Source of the DNA: JBBQWS01 sp038210415
GTDB taxonomy: Bacteria > Actinomycetota > Actinomycetes > Prado026
NCBI GenBank assembly: GCA_038210415.1
Contig: JBBQWS010000002.1
Span: 62,001 to 126,000, forward strand
DNA length: 64,000 nt
Direction: 5' to 3'
Shown: piece after piece, positions 17,530 to 26,109 of the stretch
Layout: each line of letters begins with the position of its first letter
How positions within the stretch are numbered: the stretch's first letter is position 1
Notes under the pieces: model-generated
What the model saw: only the letters and a program-made list of their open reading frames with translations
Databases searched by the model: none
Told to the model about the DNA's origin: nothing
Position numbers and translations under genes: made by a program

Positions 17530-19626
17530 CTACTCGGCGTCGGCGACGCCGGGCGGCAGGAACCGTTGCCCGGTAGCACGCTCGGCGATCCCGGACCGGT
17601 CGAGCAGCGGTGTGATGCCGCCATTCCAGAACGCCCAGCCGCCGCCGAGCAACAGGCACAGGTCGATGTCCTGCGCCGCAGCCACAACCCCTTCGTCGAG
17701 CATGATGCGGATCTCCTCCGCGAGCGCCACGAGCGCGTTCTCGAGGACCTGCTCCGCGGTCAGCGGCTCGTCACCGCGGTGCCAGAGCGCTGCCACCTCG
17801 GGGTCGACAACGGGCGCGCCGGTGTCCCAGGAGTAGACCCCGGTCTTACCAGCGGCCACGAGGGCCTGCAGGCCTGCGGAAACCCCGAAGCGGTCGGGGA
17901 AGGCATCGTGCAGCGTCTGCGCCGTGTGCAGGGCCACTGCCGGCCCGACGAGTTGGAGCAGGAGCATGGGCGCCATGGGCATCCCGAGCCCGTCGACGGC
18001 CCGGTCGGCGACCTCGAACGGCGTGCCCGAGTCGACGGCCCCGATGACCGCGCCGAGCGCCCGGGTGACCAGGCGGTTGAAGACGAACGCGGGTGCGTCC
18101 TTGACCAGGACGCACGACTTCTTCAGCTGCTTTCCGACGGCGAACGCGGTCGCCAGGGTGGCGTCGTCCGTGTGCGCCCCGCGGACGACCTCGAGCAGGG
18201 GCAGCACCGCGACGGGATTGAAGAAGTGGAAACCCACCACGCGCTCGGGGTGGGCGAGGTGCTCGGCCATGGCCGACACCGAGAGCGACGACGTGTTGGT
18301 GGCGAGCACACAGGTCGGCGACACGATCGCCTCGAGCTCGGCGAAGACCTGCTGCTTGATCGCGAGCTCCTCGAAAACGGCCTCGATCACCCAGTCGGCG
18401 TCGGCGAACCCGTGCTTGCTGGTCGAGCCGCTGACCAGGTGCTTGAGCCGGCTGGCGCGATCGGCGGTGACCCGGCCCTTGGCCTGCAGCTTGTCGATCT
18501 CGGTGTGGACGTAGCCGACCCCCTTGTCGACCCGGGCCTGGTCGAGGTCGGTGAGGACGACGGGTACCTCGAGCCGCTGGGCGAAGAGCAACGCGAGCTG
18601 TCCGGCCATCAGGCCGGCGCCGACGACGCCCACCTTGGTGACGGGGCGGGCGAGCTTCTTGTCGGGTGCACCCGCAGGGCGGCGGGCCCGCTTCTGGACC
18701 AGGTCGAACGCGTACAGCCCGGCTCGTAGCTCGTCGGACCCGACGAGGTCGGCCAGTGCTTCGTCCTCGGCCGCGAACCCCTCGTCGAAGGCCGCGGAGC
18801 GGGCGAGCTCGATCAGCCGGAGCGCCCGAGCCGGGGCGGGGGCGAAGCCGTGGGTCTTGGCGTCGAGCACTGCCTGCCCGCGGGCGACGGCCGCAGCCCA
18901 GATCGGTTCGGACCGGTCGACGTCCGGGCGCCGGACCGTAGTCGCACCGGACAGGACCCGGGTGGCCCAGGCGACGGACTCCTCGAGGAAGTCGGCCGGC
19001 TCGAACATCGCGTCGGCGATGCCGAGCTCGAGCACCTGCTTCGGCTTCAGCTGACGGTTCTGGTTGAGCGGGTTCTCGATGATGACGGTGACGGCACGAT
19101 CGGCCCCGATGAGGGCCGGCAGCAGCTGGGTGCCGCCCCACCCGGGGACGAGGCCCAGGAAGCACTCCGGTAGGCCGACCGCCGCGGCTCCGGTCGACAC
19201 GGTGCGATAGGTGCAGTGCAGAGCGAGCTCGAGGCCGCCGCCCATCGCAGCGCCGTTGACGAACGCGAAGCTCGGCACGGACAGCTGGCCGAGGCGTCGG
19301 AACACCCGGTGCCCCTCGCGCCCGGTCTCGATCGCTACCTCACGCGACGTGATCTGGCCGACTGCCGACAGGTCGGCACCCACGGCAAAGATGAACGGCT
19401 TGCCGGTGACCATCACGGCGACCAGGTCGTCGCGCGCAGCCACCTCGTCGAGCGCAGCGTCAAGGGAAGCCAGCCCGCCCGCGCCGAACGTGTTCGGCCG
19501 GGTGTGGTCGTGTCCGTTGTCGAGCGTGATCAGCGCGGCGCGGCCGACCGGCAGATCGACGTAGCGGACCAGCGCGAGAGTCACGACCTCGGCGGGCAGC
19601 TCTACGGTGGTGGTCTCGGTGCTCAT
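17530..19626 (-). CDS. fadJ: Fatty-acid oxidation multifunctional protein: enoyl-CoA hydratase / 3-hydroxyacyl-CoA dehydrogenase
   Basis: A 698-residue fusion. The N-terminal crotonase domain (residues about 1-200) has the oxyanion-loop sequence GGGLELALHC and ECFLGLVPGWGGTQL. The dehydrogenase domain begins with the Rossmann motif VGVVGAGLMAGQLAL (about residue 320), continues with NTSSLSVSAMAEHL and FHFFNPV, and ends with the 3HCDH C-terminal domain. It catalyses hydration and NAD-dependent oxidation in beta-oxidation. The ATG at 19626 overlaps the thiolase stop (ATGA), so it is translationally coupled to the thiolase. Confidence 0.94.
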   Translation of the reverse strand: MSTETTTVELPAEVVTLALVRYVDLPVGRAALITLDNGHDHTRPNTFGAGGLASLDAALDEVAARDDLVAVMVTGKPFIFAVGADLSAVGQITSREVAIETGREGHRVFRRLGQLSVPSFAFVNGAAMGGGLELALHCTYRTVSTGAAAVGLPECFLGLVPGWGGTQLLPALIGADRAVTVIIENPLNQNRQLKPKQVLELGIADAMFEPADFLEESVAWATRVLSGATTVRRPDVDRSEPIWAAAVARGQAVLDAKTHGFAPAPARALRLIELARSAAFDEGFAAEDEALADLVGSDELRAGLYAFDLVQKRARRPAGAPDKKLARPVTKVGVVGAGLMAGQLALLFAQRLEVPVVLTDLDQARVDKGVGYVHTEIDKLQAKGRVTADRASRLKHLVSGSTSKHGFADADWVIEAVFEELAIKQQVFAELEAIVSPTCVLATNTSSLSVSAMAEHLAHPERVVGFHFFNPVAVLPLLEVVRGAHTDDATLATAFAVGKQLKKSCVLVKDAPAFVFNRLVTRALGAVIGAVDSGTPFEVADRAVDGLGMPMAPMLLLQLVGPAVALHTAQTLHDAFPDRFGVSAGLQALVAAGKTGVYSWDTGAPVVDPEVAALWHRGDEPLTAEQVLENALVALAEEIRIMLDEGVVAAAQDIDLCLLLGGGWAFWNGGITPLLDRSGIAERATGQRFLPPGVADAE

Positions 19627-20825
19627 CGCGTGCCCTCCCAGGCGCAGTTCTCCCAGATGACCGTTCCGCCCATGCCCAGGCCGATGCACATGGTCGTGAG
19701 CCCGTATCGCACCTCGGGGTGCTCGGCGAACTCACGGGCCAGGTTCGTCATCAGGCGCACGCCGGACGACGCCAGTGGGTGGCCCACCGCTATGGCGCCG
19801 CCGCGCGGGTTCACCCTCGGGTCGTCGTCGGCGATGCCGAAGTGGTCGAGGAAGGCCAGCACCTGGACGGCGAACGCCTCGTTGACCTCGAACCGCTCGA
19901 TGTCCCCGATACCGAGCCCGGCCTTGGTCAGTGCCTTCTCGGTGGCAGGGACCGGGCCGACCCCCATGACCTCGGGCTCGACGCCGGCGAAGGCGAACGA
20001 CACCATGCGCATGCGCTTGGGCAGGCCCAGCTCGTCCGCGGTCTCCTCAGCGGCGAGCAGGCACGCGGTCGCGCCGTCGTTGAGACCGGCCGCGTTGCCG
20101 GCGGTGACCCGGCCGTGCGGCCGGAACGGGGTCTTCAGCCCGGCCAGACCCTCGAGCGTGGTGCCGGGGCGTGGCGGTTCGTCGATGGTCGCGTAGCCCC
20201 AGGCGCCCTCCGGCGACCGGGTGGCCATCGGGACGAGGTCGGGCTGCAGCAGCCCGTCGGCGTACGCCTGTGCGGTGCGCTGCTGACTCAGCAGGGCGAA
20301 CGCGTCCGCGCGCTCCTTGGTCAGGTGCGGGAACCTGTCGTGGAGGTTCTCGGCGGTGTTGCCCATCGACAGCGCGCTGGGGTCGACGAGCCGCTCGGAC
20401 AGAAAGCGCGGGTTGGGATCCACGCCGGATCCCATCGGGTGGTGACCCATGTGCTCGACGCCTCCGGCGACGACCACGTCGTACGCGCCGAAGGCGATGC
20501 CGCCGGCGGTCGTGGTCACCGCGGTCATGGCCCCCGCGCACATGCGGTCGACGGCGTAGCCGGGAACCGACTTGGGCAGCCCGGCCAGCATGGCGGCACT
20601 GCGGCCGATGGTCAGCCCCTGGTCGCCGGTCTGGGTGGTGGCGGCGACGGCCACCTCGTCGACGCGCTCGGGCGGCAGTTCGGGGTTGCGCCGCATCAGC
20701 TCACGGATGCAGCGCACCACCAGGTCGTCGGCCCGGGTCTGCGCATACATCCCGCTGGGTCCGGCTTTGCCGAACGGGGTGCGGACCCCATCGACGAACA
20801 CGACGTCTCGGGCGGTACGAGCCAC
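19623..20825 (-). CDS. fadA: Acetyl-CoA C-acyltransferase (thiolase)
   Basis: A 400-residue thiolase that cleaves 3-ketoacyl-CoA in the last step of beta-oxidation. Active-site sequences are the nucleophilic Cys in DRMCAGAMTAV (about residue 90), NGGAxAxGHPL-type sequence NPRGGAIAVGHPLASSG and the second Cys in TTMCIGLGMGGT. GTG start with a GAGGGAG ribosome-binding site. First gene of a two-gene operon with the hydratase/dehydrogenase; this pairing is standard for actinobacterial alpha/beta oxidation complexes. Confidence 0.95.
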   Translation of the reverse strand: MARTARDVVFVDGVRTPFGKAGPSGMYAQTRADDLVVRCIRELMRRNPELPPERVDEVAVAATTQTGDQGLTIGRSAAMLAGLPKSVPGYAVDRMCAGAMTAVTTTAGGIAFGAYDVVVAGGVEHMGHHPMGSGVDPNPRFLSERLVDPSALSMGNTAENLHDRFPHLTKERADAFALLSQQRTAQAYADGLLQPDLVPMATRSPEGAWGYATIDEPPRPGTTLEGLAGLKTPFRPHGRVTAGNAAGLNDGATACLLAAEETADELGLPKRMRMVSFAFAGVEPEVMGVGPVPATEKALTKAGLGIGDIERFEVNEAFAVQVLAFLDHFGIADDDPRVNPRGGAIAVGHPLASSGVRLMTNLAREFAEHPEVRYGLTTMCIGLGMGGTVIWENCAWEGTR

Positions 20826-20885
20826 AAGTACTCCCTCGGCAGGATCGGGACGTCGGACCGCTGCGGAGCGACGCCTGCCGTCATG

Positions 20886-21383
20886 CTACTCGCCAGTAAC
20901 ACTGGCCGGTGACACCGGTTCCCAGACATAGAGGACGGTCGGCGGGGTGGTCCGTTCGAGCACGAAACCGGCGGACTCGAGGGCCCGGCGGGACGGCACG
21001 TTGGTCTCGAGAGCCTCGGCCAGGACGGTCCGGACCCCTGGCTGCACCTGGACCCAGGCGCGGACCGCGCGGACTGTCTCGGCGCCAAGGCCCCGACCGC
21101 GGAACGGTTCGGCCAGCCCGAACCCGATCTCCACGGCGCCGGTGGCATCGGGCCCGCCGTGCCAGCCGGCGTCCCCGATCACCTGACCGGTCTCGACGAG
21201 AACGACCAGGAAGCCGGTCTCGTCGTCCGCCGTCGCGAACTCGGCCGCGAGCCGAATCCCGTCGAGGGTGTCGTCGTGCGGCCAACCGGGCGCGGCATCC
21301 AGGCCCGAGTAGTCGCCGGCCACGATCGCCCGGGCCCGGTCCAGGCCGATCCGCTCCAGCCGGATCCGAGGGCTGCCGGTCAT
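20886..21383 (-). CDS. GNAT-family N-acetyltransferase
   Basis: A 165-residue acetyltransferase of the RimJ/RimL-like branch. The acetyl-CoA loop is EPFRGRGLGAETVRAV (about residues 100-115), preceded by GAVEIGFGLA and followed by ALETNVPSRRALESAGFVLER. The ATG overlaps the RNase D stop by 4 bp (ATGA), so it is co-translated with rnd. The longer open frame extending upstream lies in the wrong frame inside rnd and is not coding. Substrate unknown. Confidence 0.88.
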   Translation of the reverse strand: MTGSPRIRLERIGLDRARAIVAGDYSGLDAAPGWPHDDTLDGIRLAAEFATADDETGFLVVLVETGQVIGDAGWHGGPDATGAVEIGFGLAEPFRGRGLGAETVRAVRAWVQVQPGVRTVLAEALETNVPSRRALESAGFVLERTTPPTVLYVWEPVSPASVTGE

Positions 21384-22642
21384 CCGGCGGAGTGGTCCCG
21401 CAACCGCACCAGGGCGCCGGAGAGCGCCGAGGCGGAGAGGCCGACCTGCCAGGCGCGCGCGCCCAGGCCGCCCAGGGTCGCTGCGACCGACTCGGCCGAG
21501 AGGTCGTCGGGTGGCTCCCAGGTCAGCCGCCGGACGTAGTCCGGCGAGAGCAGGTTCTCCACCGGTAGCCCGTGCTCGTCGGCGATGGCGGCGACCGCCG
21601 TGCGGGCGGCGGACAGGCGGGCCGCGGCGGCCGGGTCTCGGTCGGGCCAGGCCCGAGCTGGCGGCGGCGCGTCGGAGTGCAGGGTGGGCGCGGGCAGCTC
21701 GTCCGGGGACAGAGCCATCGCCGCCTCGATCGCGGCGAACCAGTACGGCAGGTGCTTGCGGGTCCGGTGACCGTTGAACGGTGCGATCGCGGCCAGATCG
21801 GCCACCGTCTTGGGCTCGGCGAGCGCCGCCTCCACGATCGCCGGGTCCGGAAGCACCCGGCCAGGGGCGACGTCGCGCCGACGGGCCATCTCGTCGCGCG
21901 CCGTCCACAACGACCGGACGACGCCGAGGGAACGGCGCCCCCGGACCCGGTGCAGGCCGGAGACCCGGCGCCACGGGTCGATGCGGGGGACCGGGGGCCC
22001 GGCCTGCGCGACAGCAGCGAACTCCTCCATCGCCCAGGCGAGCTTGCCCTGCTCCGTGAGCACGTCGACCAGTGCATCGCGCAGCTCGACGAGCACCTCG
22101 ACGTCGAGGGCGGCGTAGCGCAACCAGGGATCCGGAAGCGGGCGGGTCGACCAGTCCGCGGCGGCGTGCCCCTTCTCCAGCGAGAACCCGAGCACCTCCT
22201 CGACCAGGGGACCCAGGCCTACCCGGGCGTACCCGGCCAGGCGTCCGGCGAGCTCGGTGTCGAAGACGAGGCTGGGCTTGAGACCGATCTCGGCCAGGCA
22301 CGGGAGGTCCTGGTTGGCCGCGTGCAGGACGAACTCCACGCCGGACAGCGCCGCGTCGAGGCTGCTCAGGTCCGGGCAGCCGATCGGGTCGATCAGAGCC
22401 GTGCCTGAGCCGACCCGGCGCAGCTGGACAAGATACGCGCGCTGGCCGTAGCGATAGCCGGAGGCGCGCTCGGCGTCGACCGCGACCGGGCCGACCCCTG
22501 CGGCGAACGCGGCGACAGCAGCGGCCAGCATGGTGGGGCCGCTGACGACTGGCGGAACCCCTTCGCGGGGTTCGACGAGCGGGATCGTCGTGCGGACGGG
22601 CTCCGCCGGATCAGGCTGCGGTTCCGTTACCACGTCGGTCAC
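21380..22642 (-). CDS. rnd: Ribonuclease D
   Basis: A 420-residue 3'-5' exoribonuclease (DEDDy type) involved in tRNA 3' processing. Exo motifs are VAVDAERASG (motif I, about residue 55), HAANQDLPCL (motif II) and WLRYAALDVEVLVEL (motif III with Tyr and Asp). A C-terminal HRDC domain contains LWTARDEMARRRDVAPGRVL. GTG start; TACGGT sits 7 nt upstream (22650-22655 on the minus strand), so the transcript may be leaderless. The GNAT gene follows with an overlap. Confidence 0.93.
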   Translation of the reverse strand: MTDVVTEPQPDPAEPVRTTIPLVEPREGVPPVVSGPTMLAAAVAAFAAGVGPVAVDAERASGYRYGQRAYLVQLRRVGSGTALIDPIGCPDLSSLDAALSGVEFVLHAANQDLPCLAEIGLKPSLVFDTELAGRLAGYARVGLGPLVEEVLGFSLEKGHAAADWSTRPLPDPWLRYAALDVEVLVELRDALVDVLTEQGKLAWAMEEFAAVAQAGPPVPRIDPWRRVSGLHRVRGRRSLGVVRSLWTARDEMARRRDVAPGRVLPDPAIVEAALAEPKTVADLAAIAPFNGHRTRKHLPYWFAAIEAAMALSPDELPAPTLHSDAPPPARAWPDRDPAAAARLSAARTAVAAIADEHGLPVENLLSPDYVRRLTWEPPDDLSAESVAATLGGLGARAWQVGLSASALSGALVRLRDHSAG

Positions 22643-22649
22643 AGTGCGT

Positions 22650-22655
22650 ACCGTA
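22650..22655 (-). promoter_or_regulatory. -10 hexamer TACGGT for rnd
   Basis: TACGGT is followed by 7 nt and then the rnd GTG, giving a leader of about one base or none. Confidence 0.4.
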
Positions 22656-22709
22656 CGCGTTGACGCGGTCGATTCGGCGTAGGTTCACACCCTCGTGCTG
22701 TGCCCACGA

Positions 22710-23342
22710 TCAGGAGATGGCGCCCGCTCGAAGAGCTACGGCGACCATCTCGGCGCGGTCGCCCGTGCCGAGCTTGCGCGCGATCCGGGCCAGGTGGCTC
22801 TTGACGGTCAGCGCGGACAGGTGCAGCTCGGTACCGATCTCGCGGTTCGAGCGGCCCGACGCGACCAGCGCCAGGACCTCGATCTCGCGGCCGGACAACC
22901 CGTCGACCCCGGAACCGAGCCCCGACCCGCGCATCGCGCCGCGAGGTGGGCCGGCGGCCAGTGGGGTGCGGACGGTGGGCTGGTTCACGACGAAGCCGCG
23001 GACGCCCGCGGTGAGCGCTGCCCGGACCGAGAAGGGATCACCGTCGGCGGCGAGAACGATGCCCCGCTGCCAACCGGCGCTACGCAGCTCACCGAGAAGG
23101 GAGACCCCGGAACCGTCGGGCAGCCCGATCTCGACGACGACCAGGTCGCGCGGAAGGCTGGTGCGGACTCGGGCCCGCACCTCCGCGATGCTTGCCGCTT
23201 CCATGACGTCCACGGCACCCAGGGAAGTGAGGCCCTGCACGACGTCCTGGCGCAGAGCGGGATCGCCGACGGCGACGAGGGCTGAGAATCTGGGCGTCCG
23301 CATGCTGGGTGGCATGCCCCGCTGCTCGACGAGCGCGCTCAC
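22710..23342 (-). CDS. LuxR/NarL-type response regulator with degenerate receiver
   Basis: A 210-residue orphan regulator. The C-terminal GerE-type HTH is clear (LSGREIEVLALVASGRSNREIG, then LHLSALTVKSHLARIARKL). The receiver domain lacks the phosphorylation chemistry: the acceptor Asp is Glu (VVVEIGLPDGSG), the acidic pair near the N-terminus is reduced (ALVAVGDPALRQ), the conserved Thr/Ser is Ala (VLAADGD) and the Lys before the last helix is Asn (GFVVNQ). No histidine kinase gene is adjacent. GTG start with a GGAGG site. DNA binding independent of phosphorylation is inferred. Confidence 0.9.
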   Translation of the reverse strand: MSALVEQRGMPPSMRTPRFSALVAVGDPALRQDVVQGLTSLGAVDVMEAASIAEVRARVRTSLPRDLVVVEIGLPDGSGVSLLGELRSAGWQRGIVLAADGDPFSVRAALTAGVRGFVVNQPTVRTPLAAGPPRGAMRGSGLGSGVDGLSGREIEVLALVASGRSNREIGTELHLSALTVKSHLARIARKLGTGDRAEMVAVALRAGAIS

Positions 23343-23428
23343 GCATCCTCCGCCCCGCTGATGACTCCGACGAGAAAGTCATCGGCGCGCGGGTGCGGAT
23401 CCTGTAGTTCAGCGGTCGCGCCTTAGTC

Positions 23429-24037
23429 TCAGAGGTCGCGACGGCTTCCGGCACGCAGCAGGGGGACGACCCCCGGGATCACCGGCGGCAGCCCGGCGAC
23501 GGTGCACAGCACCTCGGACCAGGCCTCCAGGTGCGGGCCGAGGCGTGAGTCGACGGCCGTCCACGAAGCCCGGATCTCGAGGTCGGCTGTCGGCTCGCGG
23601 TCGGCCATCGAGCCGAACGACTCCGACAGCACCCGGGTGACGGTTCCGCTCGAGGCGATGTAGCGGATTCCGGCCGCGTCGAGTGCTTCGGTCAGCCAGG
23701 ACCACCCGACCGACGGGAGCACCGGGTCGTGGGCGAGGTCGGGTTCCATCGCGGCCCGGATGAAAGTGACCACGCGGAAGGTGCCTTGCCAGGTCTCGTG
23801 GCCGGCAGGGTCGTGCAGCAGCACGAACCGCCCGCTGGCGAGCTCGGGCTCGTCGTCGTCGGCGGGCCCGCCCAGCGGGAACACGTCGGCGGACAGGGCG
23901 AAGGAGTACGGCGCCAGCCGCTGGGGTGCCGCGGTCTCGTCGAGCACCATCTCAGGTCGCAGGACCGCAGCGCGCAACCCCTCGACCGCCCGGCGGAACG
24001 GCTCTGGCGAGCCGTCGGAGGACGCGGCTGGGTTCAT
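23429..24037 (-). CDS. DUF3000 domain-containing protein
   Basis: A 202-residue soluble protein spanning the whole DUF3000 family, which is nearly restricted to actinobacteria and has no known function. Recognisable segments are FRRAVEGLRAAVLRPEMVL, RLAPYSFALSADV, VGWSWLTEALDAAG and TASRVLSESFG-like TVTRVLSESFG. The ATG at 24037 is chosen; upstream in-frame sequence is not coding-like and TACGCT lies 6 nt before this ATG. It sits between the response regulator and a divergent EamA gene. Confidence 0.9.
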   Translation of the reverse strand: MNPAASSDGSPEPFRRAVEGLRAAVLRPEMVLDETAAPQRLAPYSFALSADVFPLGGPADDDEPELASGRFVLLHDPAGHETWQGTFRVVTFIRAAMEPDLAHDPVLPSVGWSWLTEALDAAGIRYIASSGTVTRVLSESFGSMADREPTADLEIRASWTAVDSRLGPHLEAWSEVLCTVAGLPPVIPGVVPLLRAGSRRDL

Positions 24038-24043
24038 GTCGCC

Positions 24044-24049
24044 AGCGTA
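24044..24049 (-). promoter_or_regulatory. -10 hexamer TACGCT for leaderless DUF3000 gene
   Basis: TACGCT, then GGCGAC (6 nt), then the ATG at 24037. No Shine-Dalgarno sequence is present in this interval. Confidence 0.55.
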
Positions 24050-24149
24050 GGCGCGGACCTGGGCCGCGCCCCGGACCCGCGGCCCCGCGTGTCCCATTCG
24101 GCAGTGAGCCTCGCCCACGCCTGCCCCGCGCAGGGCTGGGCTGGGCGGA

Positions 24150-24155
24150 TAGGCT
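24150..24155 (+). promoter_or_regulatory. -10 hexamer TAGGCT for the EamA transporter gene
   Basis: TAGGCT followed by 9 nt and ATG at 24165, leaving a leader of at most about three bases. Confidence 0.4.
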
Positions 24156-24164
24156 TCCCGCGTC

Positions 24165-25016
24165 ATGGCTGCCCTCCTCGCGTTGCTCTCGAGCGTCATC
24201 TGGGGAGGGTCCGACTTCCTCGGTGGGACGGTCTCCCGGCGGGCTCACCCCGTGGCCGTCGTCGGGGCGTCGCAGACAGCGTCGTTGCTCTTGGTCATCC
24301 CGGTCGTCCTCGTGACCGGCGCCTACGGCGCGAACCGTGGCTACATCCCGTGGGCCATCGCTGCCGGGCTCACCGGGATGGTGTCGCTCGTCGCCTTCTA
24401 CACCGCGCTCGCGATCGGCACGATGGGCGTCGTGGCGCCGATCGCCGCCACCGGCGCGGTCGTCCCGGTGGCCATCGGCCTGGTCCAGGGGGAGCGGCCC
24501 GCCCCTGTCCAGCTCGTGGGCATCGCGCTGGCCGTCGCCGGAGTCGTGCTGGCGAGCGGGCCCGAGATCCGTGGGGTGGAGCTGCACCAGGCGCGCGGCG
24601 GGGCGAAGGCCCTGGTGCTGGCGCTGGTCTCCGCGGCGGGATTCGGCCTGGTGCTCTGGCTGATCGCGAAGGGCAGCAAGTACGACGTGGCGATGACGAT
24701 GCTGACCCAGCGGCTGTCCAGCGTGACGGTACTGGTGCTGGTGCTGGCGCTCGTCCGGCACACCGGAGGGCTCAAGCGGGCCGACACCGGGCAGATCATG
24801 CTGGTCGGAGGTGGCGACGTGCTGGCCAACGGTTTGTACGCTCTGTCGACCCGCACCGGCCTGGTCAGTCTTGTTGCGGTGCTGGGGTCGCTGTATCCCG
24901 TCACGACCGTGCTGCTCGCGCGCACACTGCACGGCGAGCGGATGCGAACGATCCAGAACGTCGGGGTCGCCACGGCGCTGGCCGGTGTGGTGCTGATCGG
25001 CGCCGGCGGCATCTGA
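24165..25016 (+). CDS. EamA/DMT-family transporter
   Basis: A 283-residue inner-membrane protein with about ten helices in two EamA repeats, the drug/metabolite transporter fold. The N-terminus reads ALLSSVIWGGSDFLGGTVSRR, and the end of repeat 1 is GIALAVAGVVLASGPE; the second repeat ends GVATALAGVVLIGAGG, an obvious internal duplication. The substrate cannot be predicted. It is divergent from DUF3000 and ends 25 bp before hemE. Confidence 0.88.
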   Translation: MAALLALLSSVIWGGSDFLGGTVSRRAHPVAVVGASQTASLLLVIPVVLVTGAYGANRGYIPWAIAAGLTGMVSLVAFYTALAIGTMGVVAPIAATGAVVPVAIGLVQGERPAPVQLVGIALAVAGVVLASGPEIRGVELHQARGGAKALVLALVSAAGFGLVLWLIAKGSKYDVAMTMLTQRLSSVTVLVLVLALVRHTGGLKRADTGQIMLVGGGDVLANGLYALSTRTGLVSLVAVLGSLYPVTTVLLARTLHGERMRTIQNVGVATALAGVVLIGAGGI

Positions 25017-25041
25017 CCGGTCGGCATGGGACGATCAGGGT

Positions 25042-26109
25042 GTGACCCGAGCGCCCGATCCACGCCTGGCCCACTCCGCGTTCCTCCTCGCCTGCCGCCG
25101 TCAGCCGGTGCCCTACACGCCGGTGTGGTTCATGCGCCAAGCCGGACGTTCGCTGCCGGAGTACCGCAAGGTCCGGGCCGGGACCGCCATGCTGGAGTCG
25201 TGCTTTCGTCCTGACCTGGTCACCGAGATCACCTTGCAACCGGTCCGGCGCTACGGCGTCGACGCTGCCATCCTCTTCAGCGACATCGTCGTGCCGCTCA
25301 AAGCGATCGGTGTCGACCTCGACATCAAGCCGGGAGTCGGCCCGGTCGTCGCGCACCCGATCCGTGCACGAGCCGACCTGGACGTGCTGCGCGACCTAGA
25401 GCCCGGCGATGTCGCCCCGATCGACGAGGCCGTCCGTGCGTTGGTCGGTGAGCTCGGTGCGACCCCGTTGATCGGCTTCGCCGGAGCGCCGTTCACGCTG
25501 GCCTCCTACCTCGTCGAGGGCGGACCGAGCCGCAACCACGAGCGCACCAAGGCGTTGATGTATGGCGACCCCGTGCTGTGGCACGCCCTGCTGGGCCGAC
25601 TGGCCGCGATCACCTCGGTCTTCCTGCGTACGCAGATCGCCGCCGGCGCGAGCGCGGTGCAGCTGTTCGACTCGTGGGCCGGCGCCCTCTCCGAGGCCGA
25701 CTACCGCACGTATGTCCTGCCGCACTCGACTGCGGTGCTGTCGTCGGTGGCTGATCTCGGGGTGCCGCGGATCCACTTCGGCGTGGGGACGAGCGAGCTG
25801 CTGCCGGCCATGCTCGAGGCCGGGGCGGACGTCGTTGGGGTCGACTTCCGGACTCCGTTGCGTACGGCCGCGGCGCGGCTGGGTGCCGACGTCGCGTTGC
25901 AGGGAAATCTCGACCCGGCCGTGCTGTTCGCGCCCCCCGCGGCCGTGACCGAGCAGGTTGCCATTGTGCTCGAGTCAGCGCGTGACCTGGCTGGGCACGT
26001 GTTCAACCTCGGCCACGGAGTACTTCCGGAAACCGACCCGGACGTTCTGTCGGCCGTGGTCGAGCAGGTTCACGCCTCGACCGTGCGCGGGGGTACGGCC
26101 CGCGCCTGA
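25042..26109 (+). CDS. hemE: Uroporphyrinogen decarboxylase
   Basis: A 355-residue cytosolic enzyme that decarboxylates uroporphyrinogen III to coproporphyrinogen III. Signature 1 is PVWFMRQAGRSLPEYRK near the N-terminus; GFAGAPFTLASYLVEGG and the C-terminal FNLGHGVLPETDP are also diagnostic. GTG start; there is no strong ribosome-binding site, and a weak GACGAT hexamer lies 6 nt upstream. Its 3' end overlaps the convergent DUF4349 gene by 40 bp. cgoX and chdC follow on the same strand. Confidence 0.96.
   Translation: MTRAPDPRLAHSAFLLACRRQPVPYTPVWFMRQAGRSLPEYRKVRAGTAMLESCFRPDLVTEITLQPVRRYGVDAAILFSDIVVPLKAIGVDLDIKPGVGPVVAHPIRARADLDVLRDLEPGDVAPIDEAVRALVGELGATPLIGFAGAPFTLASYLVEGGPSRNHERTKALMYGDPVLWHALLGRLAAITSVFLRTQIAAGASAVQLFDSWAGALSEADYRTYVLPHSTAVLSSVADLGVPRIHFGVGTSELLPAMLEAGADVVGVDFRTPLRTAAARLGADVALQGNLDPAVLFAPPAAVTEQVAIVLESARDLAGHVFNLGHGVLPETDPDVLSAVVEQVHASTVRGGTARA

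Noticed and set aside
20886..22301. A 471-codon frame as one protein
   Set aside because: Only the last 165 codons encode the GNAT domain; the upstream part is out-of-frame rnd sequence.
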